Assembly: GCF_016599145.1 (NCBI RefSeq)
Contig: NZ_JAENKO010000015.1
Span: forward strand, 1 to 64,000
DNA: 64,000 bases
DNA from: Tomitella cavernea
GTDB lineage: Bacteria; Actinomycetota; Actinomycetes; Mycobacteriales; Mycobacteriaceae
Direction: 5' to 3'
Of the stretch, positions 45,710 through 53,541 are shown one piece after another; position 1 is the stretch's first letter; each line of letters starts with the position of its first letter. The notes below the pieces were generated by a model. The model ran no database searches and was not told the DNA's origin. It was given only the letters and a program-made list of their open reading frames with translations. The translations under genes and the position numbers were made by a program.

Positions 45710-48607
45710 ATGTCCCACTCCACCGGAACCACGCACCCCACCGGATCGGCCGGGCCGCCCCGGACGGCAGGAACCGTCCGGACGGCCGGGGCGGGACACC
45801 GCGACGCTCCGGCGACGGCGGACCACGGGCGCGTGCCTGTCACTGCGGAGTCCGCCCAGGCTCGTATCGTCCAGCAGTGCTTCGGACTGCGTCCGCCGCG
45901 CCTGGTCGGCGCCGAGCTCGAGTGGTTCACCAGGGCCACGGCGGGGAGCAGGCCCACCGCGGCGCTTCTTGCGGAGGCCCTGGGCGCGCACGCGCCCCGC
46001 AGCATCGCCCCGGGGTCTCCGCACGCGCCGCTGCCGGCCGGGGGTTCGGTCACGGTCGAGCCGGGTGGGCAGGTGGAGATCTCCAGCCTTCCACTCACGG
46101 ATGTCGACAGGCTCTGCGCCGCACTGGCCGCGGATGCCGCGGTGCTGCGCGCGCTGCTGGACACCCTGGGCATCGAGATGCTCCCGGGCGCCGTCGACCG
46201 AGTCCGGGAACCGTCCCGCATCCTGACTGTGGCGCGCTACGCGGCGATGCAGGATCGCTTCGATCGGAGTGGCCCGCGCGGAGTGCAGATGATGTGCAAC
46301 ACCGCGGCCATCCACGTGAGCGTCGATTGCGGGGCCGACCTCGACGATCTGGCCCTGCGGTGGCGGATGCTCGATGCAGTGGGACCCGCGCTGGTGGCGG
46401 CCTTCGCCGACGCCGGCTCCGCCGCGACGGGCATGGACGCGAACGACGGAAGCGAGGGGCGCGGCCGGTGGGCGTCGGAACGCATGCGCACCTGGCTGAC
46501 CCTCGACCCGGGCCGTACCGGGCTCGACGCCGCGGCGCCCGGGGCGTCCGCCGACCCCGTCGCCTCCTACACCCGGTGGGCTCTGGGAGCGCCGCTGCTG
46601 TGTGTCCGGCGCGGGAACGGCGATTGGTCCGTTCCCGGTGACGTGACCTTCGCCCAATGGATCGCGGGCGGGGCCGGCGCGCCCGATCGGGCGCCCACGA
46701 TCGCCGACCTCGACTACCATCTCACCACCCTGTTTCCACCTGTGCGCCCCTGCGGGCACCTTGAGGTGCGCTACCTCGACGCACAGCCAGCGGGATTCCG
46801 CGGCGGCCAGGGTGGGGAGCCCTGGCGAGCGCCGATCGCCGTGATCGCCGCGCTGGCCGGTACACCGGACGCCGCGCGTCGGGCGGCCGCGATCGCGGAA
46901 CCGACGCGCGGGGAGTGGCGTCGGGCCGCGCGCCACGGCCTCGCCGACGAAGAGCTGCGGGGGACCGCGCGCGCGTTGCTGGAACTCGCGGCGGAGGCGG
47001 CATCCGGCGGCCGCGCGGCGGAGACGGCGGAGGCCATCGAGTCGGTGTGCCGGCGCATCGCCGGCCCGGATCGGCGTCCCGCCCGCACCGGAGATGCTCC
47101 GGCCGCGGAACCCGGTGACGCATTGCGGGCGGCATGCCGCGGAGCGCTGGAACGGGCCCGCCGCCGGACGCGGGGCCTCACGGACATCCCCGATGATCAA
47201 CTGACCGCGCAGCATTCCGCGCTGATGTCACCGCTGGTATGGGACCTGGCGCATATCGGCAACCAGGAGGACCGGTGGCTGGTGCGCGCAGCGGGCGGAT
47301 GTGCGGCTACCCCGGCGCGCGCCGGCCTCGGTGATCCGTCCGGTCTGGACGCGGTGTCCGGTCTGGACGACCTATACGACGCGCTCCAGCACCCTCGCAG
47401 CACGCGTCCGTCGCTTCCGATCCTGGGGCCGACGGAAGCGCGTGCCTATGCCGAGTCCGTCCGGGAGCGCGCATTCGACGTGCTCGACCACTGCGGGTTC
47501 GACGGCGACGCGCTCACCGCGGACGGCTTCGTCTTCGGCATGGTCGCCCAGCACGAGCAGCAGCACGACGAGACCATGCTCGCCACCCACCAGTTGCGCA
47601 CCGGGCCGGCCCTGTTGCACGCCCCGGCGGCCCCGCGCGCCCGCCGGGCCACAGGCCCCGTCTCCGCCGACCCCGCTCCCGAGTCCGCAGTGCCCGAGTC
47701 CGCAGTGCCCGAGTCCGCAGTGCCCGAGTCCGCAGTGCCCGAGTCCGCAGTGCCCGAGATTGTCGTGCCCGGGGGTGCGTTCACCATGGGCACCGACGGC
47801 ACGGCCGGGACGGAATCGTGGGCGCTGGACAACGAACGCCCGGCGCACCGTGTGGAAGTCGCCGCGTTCGCCATCGAGGCGCTGCCCGTGACCAACCGCC
47901 GGTACGCGCACTTCATCGCCGACGGCGGCTACCGGCGCCGTGAGCTGTGGTCCGAGCGGGGATGGCGCCACCGCGTGGAGGAAGGGCTCGAGGCGCCGCA
48001 GTTCTGGAGCCGCGACGGCGACGGCCGCTGGCAGCGCCGCCGGTTCGGGGCGACGGTGGCGCTCGAGCCGGACGAGCCGGTGGTGCACGTGAGCTATTTC
48101 GAGGCGGAGGCGTTCGCCGCGTGGGCGGACAAGCGGCTGCCCACCGAGGCCGAGTGGGAGAAGGCCGCACGTCACGACGCGGCGGCCGGGCGCTCGCGCA
48201 CCTATCCATGGGGCGACGCGGAACCCACCGAGTACCACGCGAACCTGGGGCAACGGCACCTGTCTCCAGCCGGGGCGGGGGCTTACCCGGCCGGGGCCAC
48301 CGTGACCGGCATCCACCAGCTCATCGGGGACGTGTGGGAATGGACCTCATCCGGCTTCGAGGCGTATCCGGGCTTTCGGGCTTTTCCGTACCGCGAGTAC
48401 TCGGAGGTGTTCTTCGGGGGCGACTACCGTGTGCTGCGGGGCGGCTCTTTCGGTACGGACGCGGTCGCCTGCCGCGGCACGTTCCGCAACTGGGACCACC
48501 CCGTGCGGCGGCAGATCTTCGCGGGCATCCGGCTCGCACGCGACTATCCGGCAAATGATGGCGTCGGCATCGCCGCTGCCTCCGAGCGCGACGGTGCGCG
48601 CGCCTGA
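45710..48607 (+). CDS. egtAB: Fused EgtA-EgtB: gamma-glutamylcysteine ligase plus ergothioneine sulfoxide synthase
   Basis: One uninterrupted 965-codon frame encodes two ergothioneine enzymes. Residues about 35-465 are EgtA (gamma-glutamate-cysteine ligase): VGAELEWF, SVTVEPGGQVEISS, TIADLDYHLTTLFPPVRP and LEVRYLDAQP. Residues about 470-965 are EgtB, the iron enzyme joining gamma-Glu-Cys to hercynine. Its DinB part has LMSPLVWDLAHIGNQED (iron ligand His515) and HEQQHDETM (His615, His619). Its sulfatase-modifying-factor-like part has LPTEAEWEKAA and GDVWEWTSS, Tyr894 in PYREYS aligned with catalytic Tyr377 of M. thermoresistibile EgtB, and Asp929/Arg933 in NWDHPVRR. Between them lie five PESAV units (657-681). 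ATG 45710 is taken; ATG 45623 is possible. Separate genes are the rule in mycobacteria. Confidence 0.9.
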   Translation: MSHSTGTTHPTGSAGPPRTAGTVRTAGAGHRDAPATADHGRVPVTAESAQARIVQQCFGLRPPRLVGAELEWFTRATAGSRPTAALLAEALGAHAPRSIAPGSPHAPLPAGGSVTVEPGGQVEISSLPLTDVDRLCAALAADAAVLRALLDTLGIEMLPGAVDRVREPSRILTVARYAAMQDRFDRSGPRGVQMMCNTAAIHVSVDCGADLDDLALRWRMLDAVGPALVAAFADAGSAATGMDANDGSEGRGRWASERMRTWLTLDPGRTGLDAAAPGASADPVASYTRWALGAPLLCVRRGNGDWSVPGDVTFAQWIAGGAGAPDRAPTIADLDYHLTTLFPPVRPCGHLEVRYLDAQPAGFRGGQGGEPWRAPIAVIAALAGTPDAARRAAAIAEPTRGEWRRAARHGLADEELRGTARALLELAAEAASGGRAAETAEAIESVCRRIAGPDRRPARTGDAPAAEPGDALRAACRGALERARRRTRGLTDIPDDQLTAQHSALMSPLVWDLAHIGNQEDRWLVRAAGGCAATPARAGLGDPSGLDAVSGLDDLYDALQHPRSTRPSLPILGPTEARAYAESVRERAFDVLDHCGFDGDALTADGFVFGMVAQHEQQHDETMLATHQLRTGPALLHAPAAPRARRATGPVSADPAPESAVPESAVPESAVPESAVPESAVPEIVVPGGAFTMGTDGTAGTESWALDNERPAHRVEVAAFAIEALPVTNRRYAHFIADGGYRRRELWSERGWRHRVEEGLEAPQFWSRDGDGRWQRRRFGATVALEPDEPVVHVSYFEAEAFAAWADKRLPTEAEWEKAARHDAAAGRSRTYPWGDAEPTEYHANLGQRHLSPAGAGAYPAGATVTGIHQLIGDVWEWTSSGFEAYPGFRAFPYREYSEVFFGGDYRVLRGGSFGTDAVACRGTFRNWDHPVRRQIFAGIRLARDYPANDGVGIAAASERDGARA
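47678..47752 (+). repeat. Five identical 15-bp tandem repeats inside egtAB
   Basis: CCCGAGTCCGCAGTG is repeated five times without a mismatch, followed by a partial sixth unit, encoding (PESAV)5 between the DinB-like and sulfatase-modifying-factor-like parts of EgtB. Perfect identity implies recent expansion by slippage and likely length variation between strains. Confidence 0.95.
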
Positions 48608-49437
48608 TGTGCCGTCATCTGGCCTTCCTGGGGCCCGCTCGCACGGTGGCCTGGGTGGCGACGCACGGCAGGCATTCGCTGGCCCGGCAGGCGTGGGCGC
48701 CGCAGCAGATGCGCGGCGGCGGCACGATCAACGCCGACGGGTTCGGCGCGTGCTGGTGGGCGTCCGGCGGCCCGCAGGGAGTGGGCCAGCATCGCACCAC
48801 GCTGCCGGTCTGGTCCGACCCGGCATTGGGCCGCACGGTGGCCGCCGGCGGGGAAGGGGTTGACGACGGGCAGGGGGCCGACGGTGGGCCGGCGGTGCGC
48901 GGGGCGCTCGAGCAGATCCGCACGACGGCGATCCTCGCGGCGGTGCGCTCGGCGACCCCGGGCATGGCGGTGTCGGCGCAGGCGTGCGCGCCGTTCACCG
49001 ACGGCCGGTGGGCGTTCAGCCACAACGGGGTCGTCCGCGGCTGGCCCGGCTCCGTGGCCGGTCTGGCGGACGAGATTCCGGCAGCCGAGGCGATGCGGTC
49101 GGAGGCCGCCACCGATTCGGTGTTCCTCTGGCAGCTGTTCCGCGCGCGCATCACGGCGGGCATGGACGCTGCGGATGCGGTGGCGTCGCTGATACAGGAT
49201 GTCGAAGAGCGCGCCCCCGGATCCCGGCTGAACCTGCTCGCCACCGACGGCGAACGCGTCGTCGCCACCGCCTGGCGCCATTCCCTGTGGGTCCTCGACG
49301 CGCCTGACGAGCTGTGGATCGCCTCGGAGCCGACCACCGACGTGGGGTGGTCGGAAGTGGACGACGGAGCCCTCGTCGATGCGCGGATCGGACGCTTACG
49401 GTCGGAACCGATTTCCATGGCAGCGAACAGCCGGTGA
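48607..49437 (+). CDS. egtC: Gamma-glutamyl-hercynylcysteine sulfoxide amidohydrolase
   Basis: The 276-residue Ntn-hydrolase begins MCRHLAFLG; Cys2 becomes the N-terminal nucleophile after Met removal. The glutamine-amidotransferase class II pattern continues with NADGFGACWW, FSHNGVVRGW and SEAATDSVFLWQLF. EgtC removes the glutamate from the EgtB product. Its ATG overlaps the egtAB stop (TGATG), so the two are translationally coupled. Confidence 0.95.
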   Translation: MCRHLAFLGPARTVAWVATHGRHSLARQAWAPQQMRGGGTINADGFGACWWASGGPQGVGQHRTTLPVWSDPALGRTVAAGGEGVDDGQGADGGPAVRGALEQIRTTAILAAVRSATPGMAVSAQACAPFTDGRWAFSHNGVVRGWPGSVAGLADEIPAAEAMRSEAATDSVFLWQLFRARITAGMDAADAVASLIQDVEERAPGSRLNLLATDGERVVATAWRHSLWVLDAPDELWIASEPTTDVGWSEVDDGALVDARIGRLRSEPISMAANSR

Positions 49438-49453
49438 AGGGAGCCCGCAACCG

Positions 49454-50428
49454 ATGACGACGACCCTGGTGGACGTGCACCTGACCGAGGCGGACTTGGA
49501 GGAGCAGCTGCGGGCCGACGTCGCGTCAGGCCTGTCTGCGAACCCGAAGAACCTGCCCCCCAAATGGTTCTACGATGAGCGGGGAGGTGAGCTGTTCGAG
49601 GCGATCACGCGGCTTCCCGAGTACTATCCGACGCGGACCGAGCGCGCACTGCTGATGCGGGCGGCGCCGGAGATCGCTGCCGCGAGCAGGGCCACCACCC
49701 TGGTCGAGCTCGGCTCGGGGTCCTCGGAGAAGACGCGACTGCTTCTGGCCGCGTTCGCCGAGCACGAGGGCCTGAAGATGTATGTGCCGCAGGACGTCTC
49801 GGAGCCGTCCATCCGTCTCGCCGCGGACGCGCTGGCGATCGAGTTCCCCGACCTGCCGGTGCGCGGGGTGGTCGGCGATTTCACGGATACGACGGCATCG
49901 CTGCCGAGGGTGGGGCGTCGCCTGGTCGCATTCCTCGGCGGCACCATCGGAAACCTGGAACCTGGCCCCAGAGCCGCCTTTCTGCACGGCGCCGCCGGGG
50001 CGATGGAACCCGGGGAATGCCTGCTGGTCGGAATAGGCCTCGTCACCGACCCCGCGGTGATGATCGCCGCATACGACGACGCGGAGGGCGTCACGGCGGA
50101 GTTCAACCGCAACGTGCTGCACGTGCTCAACCGGCGCCTGGGCGCCGATTTCGTGCCGCACATGTTCGACCATGTCGCGCTGTGGAACGCGGGGAACAGC
50201 TGGATCGAGATGCGGCTGCGGGCCCGGCGCGCGATGCGCGTGTGCATCCCCGCGGTGGGGATCGAAGTCGACTTCGCCGCCGGGGAGGAGCTACGCACCG
50301 AGGTTTCCGCCAAGTTCACTCTCGACGCGGTCGGCCACGAGCTCGCTGCGGCGGGCCTCGACCCGGTGCATACCTGGACGGACGAAGCGGCGCGCTTCGC
50401 CCTGGTGCTGGCGTGCCGCCGCGGCTGA
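49454..50428 (+). CDS. egtD: L-histidine N-alpha-methyltransferase
   Basis: EgtD trimethylates histidine with SAM to give hercynine, the committed step. The 324-residue protein has FYDERGGELFEAITRLPEYYPTRTE, the SAM loop VELGSGSSEKTRLLL, FLGGTIGNLEP, the AYDD element, WIEMRLRA and EVSAKF, all positions used for histidine binding in mycobacterial EgtD. AAGGGAG lies upstream; the ATG is 16 bp after egtC. Last gene of the operon: egtE, which normally follows, is absent here and the next gene is convergent. Confidence 0.96.
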   Translation: MTTTLVDVHLTEADLEEQLRADVASGLSANPKNLPPKWFYDERGGELFEAITRLPEYYPTRTERALLMRAAPEIAAASRATTLVELGSGSSEKTRLLLAAFAEHEGLKMYVPQDVSEPSIRLAADALAIEFPDLPVRGVVGDFTDTTASLPRVGRRLVAFLGGTIGNLEPGPRAAFLHGAAGAMEPGECLLVGIGLVTDPAVMIAAYDDAEGVTAEFNRNVLHVLNRRLGADFVPHMFDHVALWNAGNSWIEMRLRARRAMRVCIPAVGIEVDFAAGEELRTEVSAKFTLDAVGHELAAAGLDPVHTWTDEAARFALVLACRRG

Positions 50429-50440
50429 CGATCGGGAACG

Positions 50441-50914
50441 TCAGAGCCCGTCCAGCGTGAACCCGCCCGGCGGCTCACGTCGCGGCTTGTCGCGGCCGCC
50501 GGGTTCTGGAGGAGGCGGCGGCTCCGGCGGGCCGGGACGCGGTGGGTGCGGCCCCGGACCGGCGGCAGGAGGAGCCGGCGGTGGGGGAGCCGGAGGTGGG
50601 GGAGGGCCTCCGGGCCCAGGCTGCGGCGGAGGAGGCGGGGGCGCGTCGGCTGTTCCGGCCTCCGGGGGCGTCGTCCCGGCCGCGCCGGTCTGCGCGTGCC
50701 ACTGGTCGAGCCGCGCGAGCGCGTCCGCTACATCCTGGCGCGGGCCATCGGAGCGTTGTTCGGCGTAGAAAGCCTCGCCCAGTGCGCGGTACATATCACC
50801 GGCCTCGCGCTGCTGCTGGTACTCGTCGAGTTTCTGCTGGCCCTGGTCCAGGCCCTGCTGTGCCATGGCCGCCGCGCGCTCGGCCGCCTCTTTGGCTTTG
50901 TCCATGAACCCCAT
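50441..50914 (-). CDS. Helical protein with proline-rich C-terminus
   Basis: The 157-residue product begins with an amphipathic, coiled-coil-like helix (MDKAKEAAERAAAMAQQGLD and onward), then a conserved-looking MYRALGEAFYAEQRSDG segment. It ends with about 60 residues dominated by proline and glycine. No enzymatic motif is visible. Its ATG overlaps the stop of the AIM24-family gene by one base (TGATG), so the two are made together and may interact. Function unknown. Confidence 0.7.
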   Translation of the reverse strand: MGFMDKAKEAAERAAAMAQQGLDQGQQKLDEYQQQREAGDMYRALGEAFYAEQRSDGPRQDVADALARLDQWHAQTGAAGTTPPEAGTADAPPPPPPQPGPGGPPPPPAPPPPAPPAAGPGPHPPRPGPPEPPPPPEPGGRDKPRREPPGGFTLDGL

Positions 50915-51711
50915 CAGTCCATACTTCCAGAGAACAGCCCGCCGGTGAATCCCTTGCGGTCCTCGTCCGGCCCCACGTTCTTCATCAGCGCCTGCGCGAT
51001 GCCGGCCGTCGTCATCGATTGGATGATCACCCGGCCGTCGCCCTCCAGCGTGGCCAGATGCACGCCTTCGCCGCCGAGTGCCATGTTCATCACGCCCTTC
51101 ATATCCATGCCGCCTACGCGCTCCACCCCGTATTTGACGGAGCTCTCGAATGCGACGATGCACCCGGTGTCCACCTGGATCTTGCCGCCGTAGTCGGCGG
51201 GGTTGAGGTCGACGAAGTCGCCGGCTCCGGCGATGAACGCGGTGCCGGTGCCGCCGAGCTTCTCCAGGATGAAGCCCTCGCCTCCCCACCGGCCGGTCTT
51301 GCCGCCGGAGAAGGCGATGTCGAAGTCGATCGTGGATTCGGCGGCGACGAAGGCGTCCTTCTGCGCCAGCCATTGTGTGGAACCGTCGAGTTCGAGCGCA
51401 CGGACCTGGCCGGGCAGAACGCCGGCGAACGCGACGAGGCCGGGCTGCTGCTGCGCCGAGTACACCTGCACCGCGAGCGACTCGCCGGCGATCATCCGTT
51501 TGCCGACGTTCTTGGCGAGCCCCAGCAGCGATGACGCGGTGGTCTGGCCGCCACCGGGGTTGCCGGACGGCGCCCCGAGGGTCGTGCGGACGTCCACGTT
51601 GGTGGTCTTCCACAGGAACTTGCCCGGCTCACAGAACACCGATTGGCCCTGTGCGAGCTGGCAGGCCACCATTTGCATGGAGCCGCCGATGAGCTTGTGT
51701 GTGACGGTCAT
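50914..51711 (-). CDS. AIM24/TIGR00266-family protein
   Basis: The 265-residue beta-rich protein has the family's MQMVACQLAQGQSVFCEPGKFLW start and the conserved FSGGKTGRWGGEGFILEKL-GTGTAFIAG core. Related proteins occur across bacteria and in yeast mitochondria (Aim24, affecting inner-membrane organisation); the bacterial role is unclear. ATG 51711 has GAGGAG upstream. The 3'-extended reading frame of the upstream cyclase gene overlaps this start by 83 bp. Confidence 0.85.
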   Translation of the reverse strand: MTVTHKLIGGSMQMVACQLAQGQSVFCEPGKFLWKTTNVDVRTTLGAPSGNPGGGQTTASSLLGLAKNVGKRMIAGESLAVQVYSAQQQPGLVAFAGVLPGQVRALELDGSTQWLAQKDAFVAAESTIDFDIAFSGGKTGRWGGEGFILEKLGGTGTAFIAGAGDFVDLNPADYGGKIQVDTGCIVAFESSVKYGVERVGGMDMKGVMNMALGGEGVHLATLEGDGRVIIQSMTTAGIAQALMKNVGPDEDRKGFTGGLFSGSMD

Positions 51712-52651
51712 GGGCGCTCCTCGATCGTTGCGTGTGCGGCGTCGCACACCGGAATTCGTGCCCGTGAAGTATAGGGCGCCGCATACGCGCGCGGGTGGCG
51801 ATCCGCGCGGGTTCCGTTCCGATCCGCGGCGTGCCGCCGGTCAATCGAGCATCGGCGAGAACCCGCGCGGGCCCGCCGGAGCCGCCGCGGTGCTTGAGAG
51901 GCGCCACTACGACCACCGCTCCGGCGGGCGGCAGAGTACTGAGAGCGGCGAGCATCTCGACGGCGTAGCGTCCGGCGCCGAGGATGGCGTGATGGGCGGG
52001 GAAGTCTGTGGACGATCCGCAGTCGATGCTGGGCGCATCGGTGCCGATGGCGACGACGGCCCGTCCGTGCACCAGTAACTCGACGGCCTCGCGCGAGAAC
52101 CCCGGCCAGTGTGCGTCGCCGGCCGCGTCGGGTGTCAACGACCGTGCCAGCGCACCCACTTCCGCGTTATGGTCCGGGGCCGCGTGCGGTGCGGGCTCCG
52201 CGGAGGGGCTCGGGCGTACGGGCGCGGAGGCGTGGTCGATCCCGGGGGCGGGTCTGGTGATGAGCGCGACGAGGGCGCCGTCCGGGACGGGGCCGTGCCG
52301 CGATTCCCAGGCGGCTATGTCCGCGGGCGTGGCGAGTGCATCTGGCTCGGAAGTGGCACGGCCGGCGATGTCGATGAGCACGAGCGGGGCGACGAGGTCG
52401 TCGACGCGGATCCGATCGACGCCGGCCCCGCCTGGAGCACAGTGCAGTGGCGCGTCCACGTGGGTGCCGGTGTGCTCGCCGAAGCAGAGCTCGTGCACGA
52501 GGAACTCCGGCGATGCGGGGACGCGGCGCATCCGGAAGAGCGGATCGCCGGGCCACTGTGGGAAGTCCTCGTCGAGTGTGTGGGTGAGGTCGAGGATCCG
52601 GCGGGGCCGAGCGGTGGGCGTGGCGGCGGGGTCGTGGTGGTGCACAGACAC
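51629..52651 (-). CDS. Cyclase-family metal hydrolase (kynurenine-formamidase-like)
   Basis: The protein carries ILDLTHTLDEDFPQWPGDP and the metal motif HTGTHVDAPLHC (HxGTHxDxPxH) of the cyclase/KynB family, GTDAPSID and AHHAILGAGRYAVEML, and the usual terminal VVAPLKHRGGSGGPARVLA. Conserved sequence ends near position 51845, but the frame continues without a stop for about 70 codons into the AIM24 gene, so the native stop seems to have been lost. Start uncertain: GTG 52651 or 52645. It diverges from the TauE-GntR genes over the TTGTCTGACAA palindrome. Substrate unknown. Confidence 0.75.
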   Translation of the reverse strand: MSVHHHDPAATPTARPRRILDLTHTLDEDFPQWPGDPLFRMRRVPASPEFLVHELCFGEHTGTHVDAPLHCAPGGAGVDRIRVDDLVAPLVLIDIAGRATSEPDALATPADIAAWESRHGPVPDGALVALITRPAPGIDHASAPVRPSPSAEPAPHAAPDHNAEVGALARSLTPDAAGDAHWPGFSREAVELLVHGRAVVAIGTDAPSIDCGSSTDFPAHHAILGAGRYAVEMLAALSTLPPAGAVVVVAPLKHRGGSGGPARVLADARLTGGTPRIGTEPARIATRARMRRPILHGHEFRCATPHTQRSRSAHDRHTQAHRRLHANGGLPARTGPIGVL

Positions 52652-52699
52652 AGTCTGCACGACGGCCCGGAACTGCCCTGAACAAACCACACAGACACG

Positions 52700-52716
52700 C
52701 ACTTGTCTGACAAGTG
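52700..52716. promoter_or_regulatory. Operator palindrome CACTTGTC-T-GACAAGTG
   Basis: Eight-base-pair perfect arms around a single T lie between the divergent cyclase and TauE genes, directly upstream of a TAGTGT -10 hexamer (52718-52723). The core TTGTCTGACAA fits the TTGTnnnACAA half-site pair typical of FadR-subfamily (FCD) GntR regulators, and such a regulator is encoded two genes away. Confidence 0.75.
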
Positions 52717-52764
52717 CTAGTGTTCCGACCTGACGTGACGATGTGGACGAAGGGGGCCATCGCT

Positions 52765-53541
52765 ATGGCGAGTGGGCAGAAGCCGGGAAGCGTTGTAGCC
52801 GTGGGCGGAGCCCGGGTTGCGTGGACAGCCGGGACGGGGGTGACGACCGCACTCGCCGTCGGCGGTATCGGCGGCGTCATCGGCGGGCTCCTCGGCGGCG
52901 GGAGCGGCGTGTTCTTCGGGGCGCGGCTCATCCTGCGCATCTCGCACCGGCTTCTGCGGTGGCTGTTCGTGATCATCCTGATGGCCACGTGCCTCAAGCT
53001 CTTCGTCGACGTCGCAGGCGCCGACCCGTTGCGCGGATCGGCGATCGTGCCGGAGCACCTGATCGACAACCCGTGGTTCACCGTGCCCGTCTCCCTCGCG
53101 CTGGGGCTCGTCATCGGTGTGTGGTCGGCCGGTATGGGTCTCGGTGGAGGACTCCTGGCGGTGCCGGTGCTCATGATGCTGTTCGGCGCGGATCTCGTCA
53201 CCGCGGAGGGGACGTCCCTGCTGATGTTCTTCCCCAACGCGGTCGTCGGAACGGTCGTCCATATGCGCCAGGGGACCGCCGACACGCGGCTGGCCACTGT
53301 GCTGAACGTCGGGGCGCTTCCCGGGGCGGTCATCGGCGTGCTGCTGGCGCTGACGATGGACATGAAGGTCCTCAGCGTCGTCTTCGCGGTCTTCGCGCTG
53401 GTGATCGCGATGCGCGAGCTGTATCGGATGCGCGGCCGGCGGCGTCACACCGCAGACGCGCAGAAGGGCAGCGATGAACGCGGAACCGGCGCCGCGGAAC
53501 CGGAGGTTACTATGTCAGACAACCGGATGACTAAGGGCTGA
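52765..53541 (+). CDS. TauE/SafE-family membrane permease, N-terminal repeat shortened
   Basis: The 258-residue membrane protein matches the TauE/SafE (sulfite/organosulfonate exporter) family. The second repeat is complete: LALGLVIGVWSAGMGLGGGLLAVPVLMMLFG, AEGTSLLMFFPNAVVGTVVHMRQG and GALPGAVIGVLLALTM. The first repeat begins only at its second half (VGGIGGVIGGLLGGGSGVFFGARL), lacking the initial GGG-containing hairpin. ATG 52765 has AAGGGGG upstream; ATG 52741 is in frame. Downstream of the palindromic operator and directly abutting the GntR gene, so it is under that regulator. Cargo unknown. Confidence 0.7.
   Translation: MASGQKPGSVVAVGGARVAWTAGTGVTTALAVGGIGGVIGGLLGGGSGVFFGARLILRISHRLLRWLFVIILMATCLKLFVDVAGADPLRGSAIVPEHLIDNPWFTVPVSLALGLVIGVWSAGMGLGGGLLAVPVLMMLFGADLVTAEGTSLLMFFPNAVVGTVVHMRQGTADTRLATVLNVGALPGAVIGVLLALTMDMKVLSVVFAVFALVIAMRELYRMRGRRRHTADAQKGSDERGTGAAEPEVTMSDNRMTKG
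53513..53521. promoter_or_regulatory. Second operator half-palindrome TGTCAGACA
   Basis: The 9-bp core TGTC-A-GACA is the reverse complement of the core of the operator at 52700-52716. Ten of eleven positions match over TTGTCTGACA(A/T). It lies in the last codons of the TauE gene, 21 bp before the ATG of the GntR gene, a position suited to autoregulation. Confidence 0.55.

Noticed and set aside
45503-47215. A 570-codon minus-strand frame opposite egtAB
   Set aside because: Antisense to the EgtA domain and compositionally a shadow.
47678-47752. Short regular repeats considered as a CRISPR array
   Set aside because: Direct 15-bp units without spacers, in frame inside egtAB; coding microsatellite, not CRISPR.
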